DNA from: Couchioplanes azureus
GTDB taxonomy: Bacteria > Actinomycetota > Actinomycetes > Mycobacteriales > Micromonosporaceae
Assembly: GCF_014648355.1 (NCBI RefSeq)
Contig: NZ_BMQY01000006.1
Location: forward strand, 241,698 to 305,697
Reading direction: 5' to 3'
DNA length: 64,000 nt
In this document: one piece after another, positions 31,815-39,968 of the stretch
How the letters are laid out: each line of letters begins with the position of its first letter
Numbering within the stretch: the first letter of the stretch is position 1
The notes under the pieces: model-generated
Seen by the model: the letters and a program-made list of their open reading frames with translations, nothing else
Databases searched by the model: none
What the model was told of the DNA's origin: nothing
Translations under genes and position numbers: made by a program

Positions 31815-33050
31815 TCAGCCGGCGTCGACCAGCGGGAGGTTCTTGCGGCCGCCCTCGGGCATCGCGATGGACGAGTAGTGCGAGACGACCCGCTCGTCGG
31901 TGGGGTCGTCCGCCTCCGTGCGGTGCACGGCCAGGTGGCGGTAGAGGGTGTCGCGCTGGGCGGGGATGCGGCCCGCCGTACGGATCATCCAGATCAGCTC
32001 GTGCAGGTTCGACCGGTGCCGGGCACCCGCCGAGGAGATGACGTTCTCCTCGAGCATGATGGAGCCGAGGTCGTCGACGCCGAGGTGCAGCGACAGCTGG
32101 CCGACGTCCTTGCCCGTGGTCAGCCACGAGGCCTGCAGGTGCGCGATGTTGTCGAAGAAGAGCCGGGACACCGCGATGAACCTCAGGTATTCCATCGTGG
32201 TCGCCTGGGTGCGGCCCTTGAGGTGGTTGTTCTCCGGCTGGTACGTCCACGGGATGAACGCCCGGAACCCGCCCACGCCGCCGGCCGCCTCGACCGGCGA
32301 GTCCACGTACCCGTTGGCGACGGCCAGGTCCTGCACCTCGCGGATCATCCGGATGTGCTCGATGCGCTCGGCGTTGGTCTCGCCCGTACCCATCATCATG
32401 GTCGCGGTGGAGCTCAGCCCGTTGCGGTGGGCGACCGCCATGACCTCCAGCCAGCGCGCGCCGGACTCCTTGAGCGGGGCGATCGCCGTGCGCGGTCGCT
32501 CGGGCAGCATCTCCGCCCCGGCGCCGGCGATCGAGTCCAGCCCCGCCGCCTTGATCCGCACGACGGCCTCCTCGATGGAGACGCCGGAGACCTTCGCCAT
32601 GTGCAGGATCTCGCTCGGCCCGATGGAGTGGATGGCGAGCTGCGGGTAGGCCGCCTTGACCGAGGCGAAGAGGTTCTCGTAGTACTCGACGCCGTAGTCG
32701 GGGTGGTGCCCGCCCTGCAACATCACCTGGGTCGCGCCGAGCTCGACCGCCTCGCCGCACCGGTGCAGGATCTCCTCCATCGGGTGCGACCAGCCCTCCT
32801 TGTGCTTCGGCGCCCGGTAGAAGGCGCAGAACTTGCACGCGGTGACGCAGACGTTGGTGTAGTTGATGTTGCGATCGATCAGGTACGTGACGATGCCGTC
32901 GGGGAAGCGCCGCCGCCGGACGGCGTCCGCCGCCTCGCCCAGGGCATGGAAGGGCGCGTCGGTGTAGAGCAGCAGGGCCTCGTCGGGCGTGATCCGCCCG
33001 CCGTCGGCACCCCGCTGCAGAATGCTGTCGATCTCCGCGTTCACCGTCAC
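31815..33050 (-). CDS. mqnC: Cyclic dehypoxanthinyl futalosine synthase MqnC, 411 aa
   Basis: This is a radical-SAM enzyme of the futalosine menaquinone pathway that cyclises dehypoxanthine futalosine. The CxxxCxxC cluster motif is C68-V-T-A-C72-K-F-C75, followed by A-F-Y-R-A-P. Q-G-G-H-H-P-D-Y-G near residue 115 and the C-terminal R-H-R-S-N-L-H-E-L-I region match MqnC rather than the related MqnE. The GTG at 33050 is given; a second GTG at 33044 is closer to a GAGG site and could be the true start. It is the first of the minus-strand genes leading into menG. Confidence 0.93.
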   Translation of the reverse strand: MTVNAEIDSILQRGADGGRITPDEALLLYTDAPFHALGEAADAVRRRRFPDGIVTYLIDRNINYTNVCVTACKFCAFYRAPKHKEGWSHPMEEILHRCGEAVELGATQVMLQGGHHPDYGVEYYENLFASVKAAYPQLAIHSIGPSEILHMAKVSGVSIEEAVVRIKAAGLDSIAGAGAEMLPERPRTAIAPLKESGARWLEVMAVAHRNGLSSTATMMMGTGETNAERIEHIRMIREVQDLAVANGYVDSPVEAAGGVGGFRAFIPWTYQPENNHLKGRTQATTMEYLRFIAVSRLFFDNIAHLQASWLTTGKDVGQLSLHLGVDDLGSIMLEENVISSAGARHRSNLHELIWMIRTAGRIPAQRDTLYRHLAVHRTEADDPTDERVVSHYSSIAMPEGGRKNLPLVDAG

Positions 33051-33096
33051 GCCTCGAAGACTACGTCCCCCCGCAATCCGGAGTCAGCGGCGAGGG

Positions 33097-33837
33097 TCAC
33101 TGCTTGGATTCGATGAGCGCCGCCAGTCCGTCGAGCACCCGGGCCAGCCCGAAGGCATAGGCGTGCTCGGCGTTGAAGGCCGCGCCCAGCTCGGCCCCCG
33201 CCGCCTCACCCACCTGCACGGCGAGCGGGTAGCGATGGCGGTCGAACACCTTCTCCAGCAGCGGGCCGCTCTCCTCCCACCACTGCGCGTCGGTCTGATC
33301 GGTACGCTCGGCGACCGCCCGTGCCTCGGCCGCGGCCCGGGCCGAGTGCTGCACGAATCCCAGCAGGAAGGTCAGCGCCGAGTCGGTCTCCACCTCGCTG
33401 AGCCCGGACCCGTGGAAGGCGCCGAGCTCGTGCTCGTACTTCGCCATGAGGCCCGGTCCGAGCGGGGGCCGGCTCGCCGAGATCTCCGCGGCCCACGGAT
33501 GGTCGTCGTAGAGCCGCCGGTTCTCCGCCGCCACCGCCAAGACCCGCTCGCGCCAGCCCGCCGCTTCCTCCCGCGCACGCGGCATCCGCAGGTAGAGCGC
33601 GTCCAGCATGAGATCAAGAAGGGCCGCTTTGTCGGGTACGTAGGTGTAGAGCGTCATCGGCACCACGCCGAGCTCCTGGGCGACCCGCCGCATGCTGACC
33701 GCGCCGAGCCCCTCGGCGTCGGCGAGCGCGATGGCCGCGTCGACGACCTGGGGCAGCGACAGCCCCTTCCGGCGCCCGCGCCGGCTCTGCGGCTCCTCGA
33801 ACCACAGCAGGTCGATCGTGCGTCGCGCCTCCGCCAC
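33097..33837 (-). CDS. TetR-family transcriptional regulator, 246 aa
   Basis: The N-terminal helix-turn-helix (M-R-R-V-A-Q-E-L-G-V-V-P-M-T-L-Y-T-Y-V-P-D-K) is followed by a long ligand-binding domain of the TetR_C type. The protein begins with a linker of about 20 residues (R-T-I-D-L-L-W, then S-R-R-G-R-R-K-G-L-S) that is typical of this subgroup. The GTG at 33837 is chosen because longer starts add non-protein-like sequence. It is transcribed divergently from a VOC protein 71 bp away, and a small inverted repeat in the gap could be its operator. The ligand is unknown. Confidence 0.85.
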   Translation of the reverse strand: MAEARRTIDLLWFEEPQSRRGRRKGLSLPQVVDAAIALADAEGLGAVSMRRVAQELGVVPMTLYTYVPDKAALLDLMLDALYLRMPRAREEAAGWRERVLAVAAENRRLYDDHPWAAEISASRPPLGPGLMAKYEHELGAFHGSGLSEVETDSALTFLLGFVQHSARAAAEARAVAERTDQTDAQWWEESGPLLEKVFDRHRYPLAVQVGEAAGAELGAAFNAEHAYAFGLARVLDGLAALIESKQ

Positions 33838-33863
33838 GGAGTGGCACCCCTTTCTTGTACGTT

Positions 33864-33874
33864 GTATCTTATAC
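33864..33874. promoter_or_regulatory. Candidate TetR operator in the divergent gap
   Basis: GTAT-CTT-ATAC is a perfect inverted repeat in an AT-rich patch midway between the divergent tetR and VOC genes. It overlaps sequence that could serve as -10 elements in either direction, which suits autorepression. Confidence 0.4.
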
Positions 33875-33908
33875 GGTGTCCAGAAAACGCGGGCCGCCGG
33901 GAGGCACC

Positions 33909-34289
33909 ATGCGCATCTCTTCGTCCGCCGTCGCACTCACCGTCGACGACGTCCCCGCCTCCAGCCAGTTTCTCGCCACCCACTTCGGCTTCACCGAGCG
34001 GATGTCCGCCGACGGCTTCGCCTCCCTCGGCCGCGACGACGCCGCGATGGACGTGATCTTCCTGCGTCGCGGCCTGGAGGTCCTGCCCGAGGAGCTGCGG
34101 GACCGCCGCGCCGGCGGCACGATCGTCGCGTTCGTGGTCGACGACCTCGCGGCCGAGCACGAGCGCCTCCGGGCCGAGGGCGCGCCGATCACCCTGCAGC
34201 CGAGGGAGGAGCCCTGGGGCGAGCGGCTGTTCATGGTCACGGATCCGAACGGCATCGTCTACGAGCTGGTCGAGTGGACCACGCCGTGA
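33909..34289 (+). CDS. VOC (glyoxalase/bleomycin-resistance fold) protein, 126 aa
   Basis: This is a single-domain VOC-fold protein. It starts with V-A-L-T-V-D-D-V-P-A-S-S-Q-F-L-A-T-H-F-G-F and ends with the typical T-D-P-N-G-I-V-Y-E-L-V-E-W. Such proteins bind small molecules, metals or drugs; the substrate here cannot be deduced. The ATG at 33909 has GGGAGG 5 nt upstream. The divergent TetR gene suggests that it is induced by the ligand that regulator senses. Length and ends are complete. Confidence 0.85.
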   Translation: MRISSSAVALTVDDVPASSQFLATHFGFTERMSADGFASLGRDDAAMDVIFLRRGLEVLPEELRDRRAGGTIVAFVVDDLAAEHERLRAEGAPITLQPREEPWGERLFMVTDPNGIVYELVEWTTP

Positions 34290-34344
34290 GCCCCGGACGC
34301 CTCGGTCGATAATCTCGACGGGGTCGATCGGAATCGGAGTCGCA

Positions 34345-37300
34345 GTGCTCGTCGTACATGGCGTCTGGGTCGCCGGTGAATCCGCGCCGGGGCGGCTGGC
34401 CCTCTGGGCGGAGGATCCCACCCTCCCTCTGACCGCAAGCTCCCGCGCACGCCGCCGGCCGCATCCGTTCGCCGCTTCCGCGGCGGCCCTGGCGGCGGCG
34501 CTGGCCGGCTCCTCCGACGACGTCCGCGACGCCCTCGCCAAGGCCGGCGAGTCCGTGGTGGCCCTGCGGCTGCCCGGCACGTCCAAGGGTCCGCTGCCCT
34601 CACCGGAGACCGGCAGCGAGGCGCCGCCCCGGGGGCTGCGCCTCGCGCTCTGGGAGACCCCGGCGCTGGTGTTGCCGGGCGAGCAGGCCCTCACCGCGCT
34701 CGGCGCGCTCACCGAGCCCGATCCCGATGCACCGTGGACGGCGGCCGCGTCTCTGCGCTACCTCTGCCTGCTCGCCGGGCAGGCCTGCGACCTCGCCCGC
34801 CGCGGCCGCATGCTGCCCCAGCTCGCGGTCGAGGCGGGTGTGCCCGCCGCTCGCTGGCGGCCGGTGCTGACCGGCGCCGACGCCGCGGCCTTCCGGGAGT
34901 TCGCGGAGGCGATGCCCCCGGTCTGCCGCGCCTCGGCGCCGCCGGGGGCGGAGGCGGGTGCGGCGCGCACCCTCCGGGACGCGCTCGATGCCCTGCTCGA
35001 CGCCGCGGCGCGCACGCTGTTGCCCGAGAGACTGCTGCTCGGGGCCCGGCCCGGGCTCAAGGCTCCGCTTGCCGACCGGTGGATCGCCGCCCTCACCGCG
35101 CCCGACGCCACGCTGCCCGGAGCCGGTGCCGCCGACGCGGCCGAGCTGAGCCGCCCGCTGGAGGCGTGGCTCCGCGCCGCACACGACGCGAACGGGCCGG
35201 TCCGCGTCAGCTTCCGGCTGGTCGAGCCGGCGCCGGGCGAGGACGACTGGGCGCTCGGGTTCGCCCTGCAGTCGGCCGACGATCCCAGCCTCTATCTGCC
35301 CGCGGAGGAGCTGTGGTCCGGCGGCCGCATGCCGGGCCTGGCCGGCCGGGCCGACGAGACCCTGCTCGCCGGCCTGGGCCGCGCGGTCCGGCTCTTCCCC
35401 GCGCTGCACGAGGCGCTGCTCGAGGCGCAGCCGCAGGGCATGACGCTCAGCACGACGGAGGCACACGAGTTCCTCCGGCAGGCCGCGCCGCTGCTGCAGG
35501 CGGCCGGCTTCGGCGTGCAGCTGCCGGCCTGGGCCGGGCGCAAGGCGGTGGGGCTCAAGCTGACCACCCGCACCAAGAGCACGTCACCGAAGGGGCGGGG
35601 CGCCGCCGACTCCGGGTTCGGGCTCGACGAGCTGGTCGACTTCCGGATCGACCTGGTCATCGGGGAGGGCACGGTCAGCGCCGAGGAGGTGGCCGAGCTG
35701 GCCCGGCTGAAGGTTCCGCTCGTGCGGGTGCGCGGCCAGTGGGTCGAGCTCGACGAGCGGCAGCTCAAGGCGGCGCTGAAGGCGGTGAGCCGCCGGCGCG
35801 AGGGCGAGCTGACCGTCGGCGAGGTGCTCCAGCAGGTGGCCGACGGGGGCGACGAGGATCTGCCGCTCGTCGACGTGGACGCCGACGGACGGCTCGGCGA
35901 CCTCATCTCCGGGGATGCGGCCCAGCGGCTGACGCCGATTCGCACGCCCGCGGATTTCCAGGGAGTGCTGCGGCCATATCAGGAGCGCGGCCTGTCCTGG
36001 CTGTTCTTCCTGGCGCGGCTGGGGCTCGGCGGCATCCTGGCGGACGACATGGGCCTGGGCAAGACCGCCCAGACCCTGTCGTTGCTGCTGACCGAGCGAG
36101 CCGAGGGACCCGCTCCCGCGCCGACGCTGCTCATCTGTCCGATGTCACTGGTGAGCAACTGGCAGAAGGAAGCGGCACGCTTCGCCCCCCGGCTGCGGGT
36201 GCAGGTGCATCATGGCGGCACGCGGAAGCGCGATGACGAGTTCCTGGCCGCGGTACGCGAGGCGGACGTCGTCATCACGACATACGGCACGGCCCTGCGC
36301 GACCTCGGCGCCCTGCGCTCTGTCCATTGGGGACGGGTGGTGTGCGACGAGGCCCAAGCCATCAAGAACAGCGGCACCCGCCAGGCGCAGGCGGTGCGCG
36401 CGATTCCGGCACGCACGCGGCTCGCCCTGACCGGAACCCCGGTGGAGAACCATCTCGCCGAGCTATGGTCCATCATGGAGTTTGCGAATCCCGGGCTGCT
36501 CGGGCCGGCGAAACGCTTCCGTAAGCGATTCCAGGAGCCGATCGAGGTGCGCGGTGACGCCGACGCCACCGCGGCACTCAAGCGAGCGACCGGCCCCTTC
36601 GTGCTGCGCCGCCTCAAGACCGACAAGTCGATCATCTCCGACCTGCCGGAGAAGAACGAGATGAAGGTCTGGTGCACCCTCACCGCCGAGCAGGCCACGC
36701 TCTACCAGGCCGTGGTCGAGGACATGATGGCGGTGATCGAGGGCAGCGAGGGGATCCAGCGGCGCGGCAACGTGATCGCCGCGATGACCAAGCTGAAGCA
36801 GGTGTGCAACCACCCCGCCCATCTCCTCAAGGACGGCTCCCGGCTGCCGGGCCGGTCCGGCAAGCTCGCCCGCCTCGAGGAGCTGACCGAGGAGATCGTC
36901 GACGAGGGCGACAAGGCGCTCGTCTTCACGCAGTATGCCGAGTTCGGCGCGATGCTCCAGCCGTACCTGGCCGCCCATCTCGACCGGCCGGTGCTGTGGC
37001 TCCACGGTGGACTGTCGAAGACGAAGCGGGACGAGCTGGTCGAGCGGTTCCAGTCGGATGCGGAGCCGATGCTGTTCCTGCTCTCCCTGAAGGCGGCCGG
37101 CACGGGCCTCAACCTGACGGCCGCCAACCACGTCATCCACGTGGACCGGTGGTGGAACCCGGCGGTGGAGGACCAGGCCACCGACCGCGCGTTCCGCATC
37201 GGACAGTCGCGCAACGTGCAGGTGCGGAAGTTCATCTGCGCGGGAACGCTGGAGGAGAAGATCGACGCCATGATCGAGCGCAAGAAGGCGCTGGCCTCCA

Positions 37301-37392
37301 CAGTGGTGGGCACGGGTGAGGACTGGGTCACCGACCTCTCCACCGATCAGCTCCGCGAGCTGTTCGCCCTCGACCCGGTGGCGGTGAGCTGA
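34345..37392 (+). CDS. SNF2-family DEAD/DEAH-type helicase, 1015 aa
   Basis: This is a Swi2/Snf2 ATPase. The N-terminal 500 residues form the bacterial SNF2-associated region. The ATPase core starts near residue 540 with L-R-P-Y-Q-E-R-G-L-S-W and has Walker A D-D-M-G-L-G-K-T (about residue 568), the DEAQ box (D-E-A-Q-A-I-K-N, about 668) and L-T-G-T-P-V-E-N. The second RecA domain has L-V-F-T-Q-Y, G-L-N-L-T-A-A-N and D-R-A-F-R-I-G-Q. The GTG at 34345 follows a CGGAG site. It is 1 nt from the SWIM zinc-finger gene, so the pair is an operon. The substrate is probably double-stranded DNA or a DNA-bound protein; the biological role is unknown. Confidence 0.93.
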   Translation: MLVVHGVWVAGESAPGRLALWAEDPTLPLTASSRARRRPHPFAASAAALAAALAGSSDDVRDALAKAGESVVALRLPGTSKGPLPSPETGSEAPPRGLRLALWETPALVLPGEQALTALGALTEPDPDAPWTAAASLRYLCLLAGQACDLARRGRMLPQLAVEAGVPAARWRPVLTGADAAAFREFAEAMPPVCRASAPPGAEAGAARTLRDALDALLDAAARTLLPERLLLGARPGLKAPLADRWIAALTAPDATLPGAGAADAAELSRPLEAWLRAAHDANGPVRVSFRLVEPAPGEDDWALGFALQSADDPSLYLPAEELWSGGRMPGLAGRADETLLAGLGRAVRLFPALHEALLEAQPQGMTLSTTEAHEFLRQAAPLLQAAGFGVQLPAWAGRKAVGLKLTTRTKSTSPKGRGAADSGFGLDELVDFRIDLVIGEGTVSAEEVAELARLKVPLVRVRGQWVELDERQLKAALKAVSRRREGELTVGEVLQQVADGGDEDLPLVDVDADGRLGDLISGDAAQRLTPIRTPADFQGVLRPYQERGLSWLFFLARLGLGGILADDMGLGKTAQTLSLLLTERAEGPAPAPTLLICPMSLVSNWQKEAARFAPRLRVQVHHGGTRKRDDEFLAAVREADVVITTYGTALRDLGALRSVHWGRVVCDEAQAIKNSGTRQAQAVRAIPARTRLALTGTPVENHLAELWSIMEFANPGLLGPAKRFRKRFQEPIEVRGDADATAALKRATGPFVLRRLKTDKSIISDLPEKNEMKVWCTLTAEQATLYQAVVEDMMAVIEGSEGIQRRGNVIAAMTKLKQVCNHPAHLLKDGSRLPGRSGKLARLEELTEEIVDEGDKALVFTQYAEFGAMLQPYLAAHLDRPVLWLHGGLSKTKRDELVERFQSDAEPMLFLLSLKAAGTGLNLTAANHVIHVDRWWNPAVEDQATDRAFRIGQSRNVQVRKFICAGTLEEKIDAMIERKKALASTVVGTGEDWVTDLSTDQLRELFALDPVAVS

Positions 37393-37393
37393 C

Positions 37394-38224
37394 ATGCCGG
37401 TGGATCCCGAGGGGCGCTGGTTCGACACGAGCGGGCCGATCCGCGTCGACGGTGGCATCGCCGTGCGCGCCAAGCGAGGCAAGATCGGCGAGCAATGGTG
37501 GTCCCGCCGCTTCGTCGACATCCTGGAACGCACCTGCGACTCCGGCCGCCTCGCCCGTGGGCGCTCGTACGCCCGCAAGGGCCAGGTCATCGACTTCGAG
37601 CTCACCCCGGGGGTGGTGGCCGGCCGCGTGCAAGGCTCCCGGCCCGACCCGTACCGGGTGACCATCACGATTCCCGCCTTCGGCGAGGCACAGTGGACGC
37701 TGGCCTTGCAGGCACTCGGCGCCCGGGCGCTCTATCGTGCCGCACTACTCGCGGGAGAGATGCCGCACGAGATCGTCGACCTCTTCGGCGAGATCGACAT
37801 GCCGCTCTTTCCCTCCGCTCTGGACATGCGCTGCACCTGTCCCGACTGGGGCGTGCCCTGCAAGCACGTGTCGGCGATCCTCTACGTCCTGGCCGAGGCC
37901 TTCGACGACGACCCGTTCCTCGTCCTCGCGTGGCGCGGCCGCAACCGGGACGACGTCCTGGCCGCCCTCCGAGGCCTCCCCGAGCCGGCCGAGGGCACCG
38001 CCGACCCGCTCGCCGTCGACGAGACGCCGCTGGAAAGCCGCCTCACCGACTTCTACACGCCGGCCACATCCCTGAGCCGCCTCCGCGAACGGCCCGCCCG
38101 CCGCAGCGCACCCCCCGAACTCCTGCTCCGGGTCCTGGATCCCCCACCGATCCGGGTCCGCCACATACCCCTGACCGACGTGCTCCGCCCGGCCTACCGA
38201 GACCTGGCCGACCCGCCTGCTTAG
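37394..38224 (+). CDS. SWIM zinc-finger protein, 276 aa
   Basis: This is a partner of the SNF2 helicase. The zinc motif is C-T-C-P-D-W-G-V-P-C-K-H (CxC...CxH, about residues 155-166), the SWIM finger that binds DNA or protein. The region before it (residues 20-150) resembles the usual SWIM-associated domain. The C-terminal third is Pro/Arg-rich. The gene starts 1 nt after the helicase stop. An IS element is inserted exactly inside its TAG stop codon: the target duplication TTA supplies TA and the first IS base supplies G. The sequence restored on the far side also reads TAG, so the protein is unchanged. Confidence 0.88.
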   Translation: MPVDPEGRWFDTSGPIRVDGGIAVRAKRGKIGEQWWSRRFVDILERTCDSGRLARGRSYARKGQVIDFELTPGVVAGRVQGSRPDPYRVTITIPAFGEAQWTLALQALGARALYRAALLAGEMPHEIVDLFGEIDMPLFPSALDMRCTCPDWGVPCKHVSAILYVLAEAFDDDPFLVLAWRGRNRDDVLAALRGLPEPAEGTADPLAVDETPLESRLTDFYTPATSLSRLRERPARRSAPPELLLRVLDPPPIRVRHIPLTDVLRPAYRDLADPPA

Positions 38225-38291
38225 AGATCAGTTCAGAAAGAACGGACGAGCTGTCCGCGTATGTCCGGCTAGCGGTTCGACGCTGAGATGC

Positions 38292-39104
38292 ATGGCCGGC
38301 CGGATCCTGACCGACGAGCTGTGGGCACGGCTGGAGCCCTTGCTGCCGGCGCCGCCACCCCGCAGGTTCCGCTACCCGGGCCGCCGACGCACCGACTACC
38401 GGGCAGCGTTGGAGGGCATCCTGTTCGTGATGCGCACCGGCGTCGCGTTCAACGACCTGCCCACCGCGGCATTCGGGGCCTCCGGCGCTACCTGCTGGCG
38501 GCGGCTGACGGAGTGGCACGCCGCCGGCGTCTGGCAGCGGCTGCACGAGCGGCTGCTGACGGAGTGGCACGCCGCCGGCGTCTGGCAGCGGCTGCACGAG
38601 CGGCTGCTGGCCGAGTTGCGCGCCGCCGGCCGGCTCGACCTGGCCCATGCCGTGGTCGGCTCCTCCCATCTCCGGGCGCTGAAAGGGGGAACCACACCGG
38701 TCCCAGCCCAGTCGACCGGAGTCGGCCCGGCAGCAAGCATCACCTGATCACCGATGCCGCCGGCACGTCACCCAACTGCTGCCGCTGGTCGAGGCCATCC
38801 CGCCGATCCGCGGCCTGGTCGGCCGACCGCTGCGCCGCCCGCGGCGGGTCTACGCCGATCGCGGCTACGACCACGACAAGTACCGGCGGCTACTGCGCCA
38901 GCGCGGCATCACTCCGATCATCGCCCGGCGCAGCACCGCGCACGGCTCCGGGCTCGGCACCACACGCTGGGTCGTTGAACGCACCTTCGCCTGGCTCCAC
39001 GCCTTCAAACGCCTCCGCTACGAACGCCGCGCCGACACCCACCAAGCCATGCTCAGCCTCGCCTGCTCCACATCTGCCTCCGTCGACTGCTGTCCCAGCT
39101 CTGA
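38292..39104 (+). pseudogene. IS5-family transposase, multiply frameshifted
   Basis: The first frame (38292-38747) encodes M-A-G-R-I-L-T-D-E-L-W-A-R-L-E-P-L-L-P, the usual N-terminus of actinobacterial IS5 transposases, up to S-H-L-R-A-L-K-G-G. The catalytic part then continues in other frames: T-G-P-S-P-V-D-R-S-R-P-G-S-K-H-H-L-I-T-D-A, and after a deletion of about 14 residues V-T-Q-L-L-P-L-V-E-A-I-P-P through Y-A-D-R-G-Y-D and W-V-V-E-R-T-F-A-W-L. One more frameshift precedes the C-terminal R-R-L-L-S-Q-L and TGA at 39102. At least three indels and a 51-bp duplication make it non-functional. The element could move only with transposase supplied in trans. Confidence 0.9.
38505..38606 (+). repeat. 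51-bp perfect tandem duplication in the transposase
   Basis: Two identical 51-bp copies (38505-38555 and 38556-38606) duplicate 17 residues, T-E-W-H-A-A-G-V-W-Q-R-L-H-E-R-L-L, in frame. The identity shows that the duplication is recent or maintained. Confidence 0.95.
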
Positions 39105-39112
39105 ACTGTCTG

Positions 39113-39403
39113 CTACGACAGGCGGCTCAACAGCTCACCGAAGCGCGGCGTCAGCCGCTCGAAGTCGCCCGGTTCCAGGTAGTTGACATCAATAGGCGAG
39201 CCCTGCCGCAGTCCCTGCAACAGATCCTGAAGCCGCAGCTCGTTCGTGCGCTTGTTGGGCTTGCTGCGGCGCTCGAAGCTGCGCCAGCGGCGGATGGCCA
39301 CATCGGCAAGCTGCCGAGCCGTCACCGGGTCCCACCCGAGCTCCTCAACAGCCGCATCACACAGCGCCTTACGCAAGCCCGGCACCTGCTCATCCCACGT
39401 CAT
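39113..39403 (-). CDS. Passenger ORF inside the IS element, 96 aa, unknown
   Basis: This is a minus-strand frame lying between the inner and outer right-hand terminal repeats, convergent with the transposase remnant. The ATG at 39403 begins M-T-W-D-E-Q-V-P-G-L-R-K-A-L-C-D-A-A-V-E-E-L-G-W. The protein is charged, predicted helical in its first half (A-R-Q-L-A-D-V-A-I-R-R-W-R-S-F-E-R-R-S-K) and has no membrane segment. I do not recognise a family. Its reading frame is intact, unlike the transposase, and its residue mix looks protein-like. The start could be upstream at 39502, outside the element, but the ATG at 39403 is more natural. Confidence 0.55.
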   Translation of the reverse strand: MTWDEQVPGLRKALCDAAVEELGWDPVTARQLADVAIRRWRSFERRSKPNKRTNELRLQDLLQGLRQGSPIDVNYLEPGDFERLTPRFGELLSRLS

Positions 39404-39567
39404 CGCCCCAGCATGCCGGCATCCCAGGCTCGGACGCACCGGCAATTCCGCCTGGACGCCCACGCGCCACCTCATTCTGAACTGATCTCTTAGCCCGGGC
39501 ACGGTCCGCCGGCCGCCGAGCGAATACTCGGTCGCCCGGCGAAGACCGCCGGCATACGATCCGTCCG

Positions 39568-39909
39568 GTGGAAGCCTCCGAGGAAAACCCGCAGCGCTTG
39601 GGGCTCGCGCCGTTCATCCGCGGTGACCGGTTGCGGCAACTACCGTCCAAGCGGACCCGACGTCACGCCGTGCTCGCCCATATCGTCGAGAACTCGTTCG
39701 AAGAGGCCGCGACCTACGACGAGGCCGCGGTGAACGCGATTCTGCAGCGCTGGTGCGAGGACAGCGGCGTGGACCACGTCGCGATGCGCCGATACCTGAT
39801 CGACCATCAGCTGCTCTTCCGAACCGGCGGGGTCTATGCGCGCAGCCTCGACGTGCTGCCCTCCCCTGGCGACGCCGAGAGGTACATGAACGCCATCGGG
39901 CTGCACTGA
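39568..39909 (+). CDS. DUF2087 domain protein, 113 aa
   Basis: This is a small protein with a DUF2087-like domain, a winged-helix-like fold often found at the C-terminus of ArsR/MerR-type regulators. Visible family features are R-L-R-Q-L-P-S-K-R-T-R-R-H-A-V-L-A-H-I-V-E, Y-D-E-A-A-V-N-A-I-L-Q-R-W and M-R-R-Y-L-I-D-H-Q-L-L-F-R-T-G-G-V-Y. The GTG at 39568 is the start and no clear ribosome site precedes it. It stands alone just past the IS element and is convergent with the small secreted protein gene. DNA binding is possible but not shown by the sequence. Confidence 0.75.
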   Translation: MEASEENPQRLGLAPFIRGDRLRQLPSKRTRRHAVLAHIVENSFEEAATYDEAAVNAILQRWCEDSGVDHVAMRRYLIDHQLLFRTGGVYARSLDVLPSPGDAERYMNAIGLH

Positions 39910-39942
39910 GCCCGACGCCGGCCTGCCCGGTGAAGGCGCAGT

Positions 39943-39968
39943 CACGGTATGCCGGCCGGCATACCGTG
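39943..39968. repeat. 26-bp perfect palindrome between convergent genes
   Basis: CACGGTATGCCGG is followed without a spacer by its exact reverse complement. It lies 34 bp after the DUF2087 stop and 150 bp before the end of the convergent small secreted protein gene. With no loop it suits a dimeric DNA-binding protein better than a hairpin terminator, though a cruciform or two-way terminator is possible. Confidence 0.8.

Larger units (their letters stand above)
38224..39489 (+). mobile_element. IS5-type insertion sequence, decayed, with passenger ORF, 1266 bp
   Basis: The element is bounded by perfect 15-bp terminal inverted repeats, GAGATCAGTTCAGAA at 38224-38238 and its complement at 39475-39489. 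These are flanked by a TTA target duplication at 38221-38223 and 39490-39492, as in IS5/IS427-type elements. The transposase gene is frameshifted. A third copy of the terminal repeat with one base missing (39100-39111) lies just after the transposase, where a standard IS of about 890 bp would end. The extra 380 bp to the outer repeat carry an antisense ORF. Confidence 0.9.
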
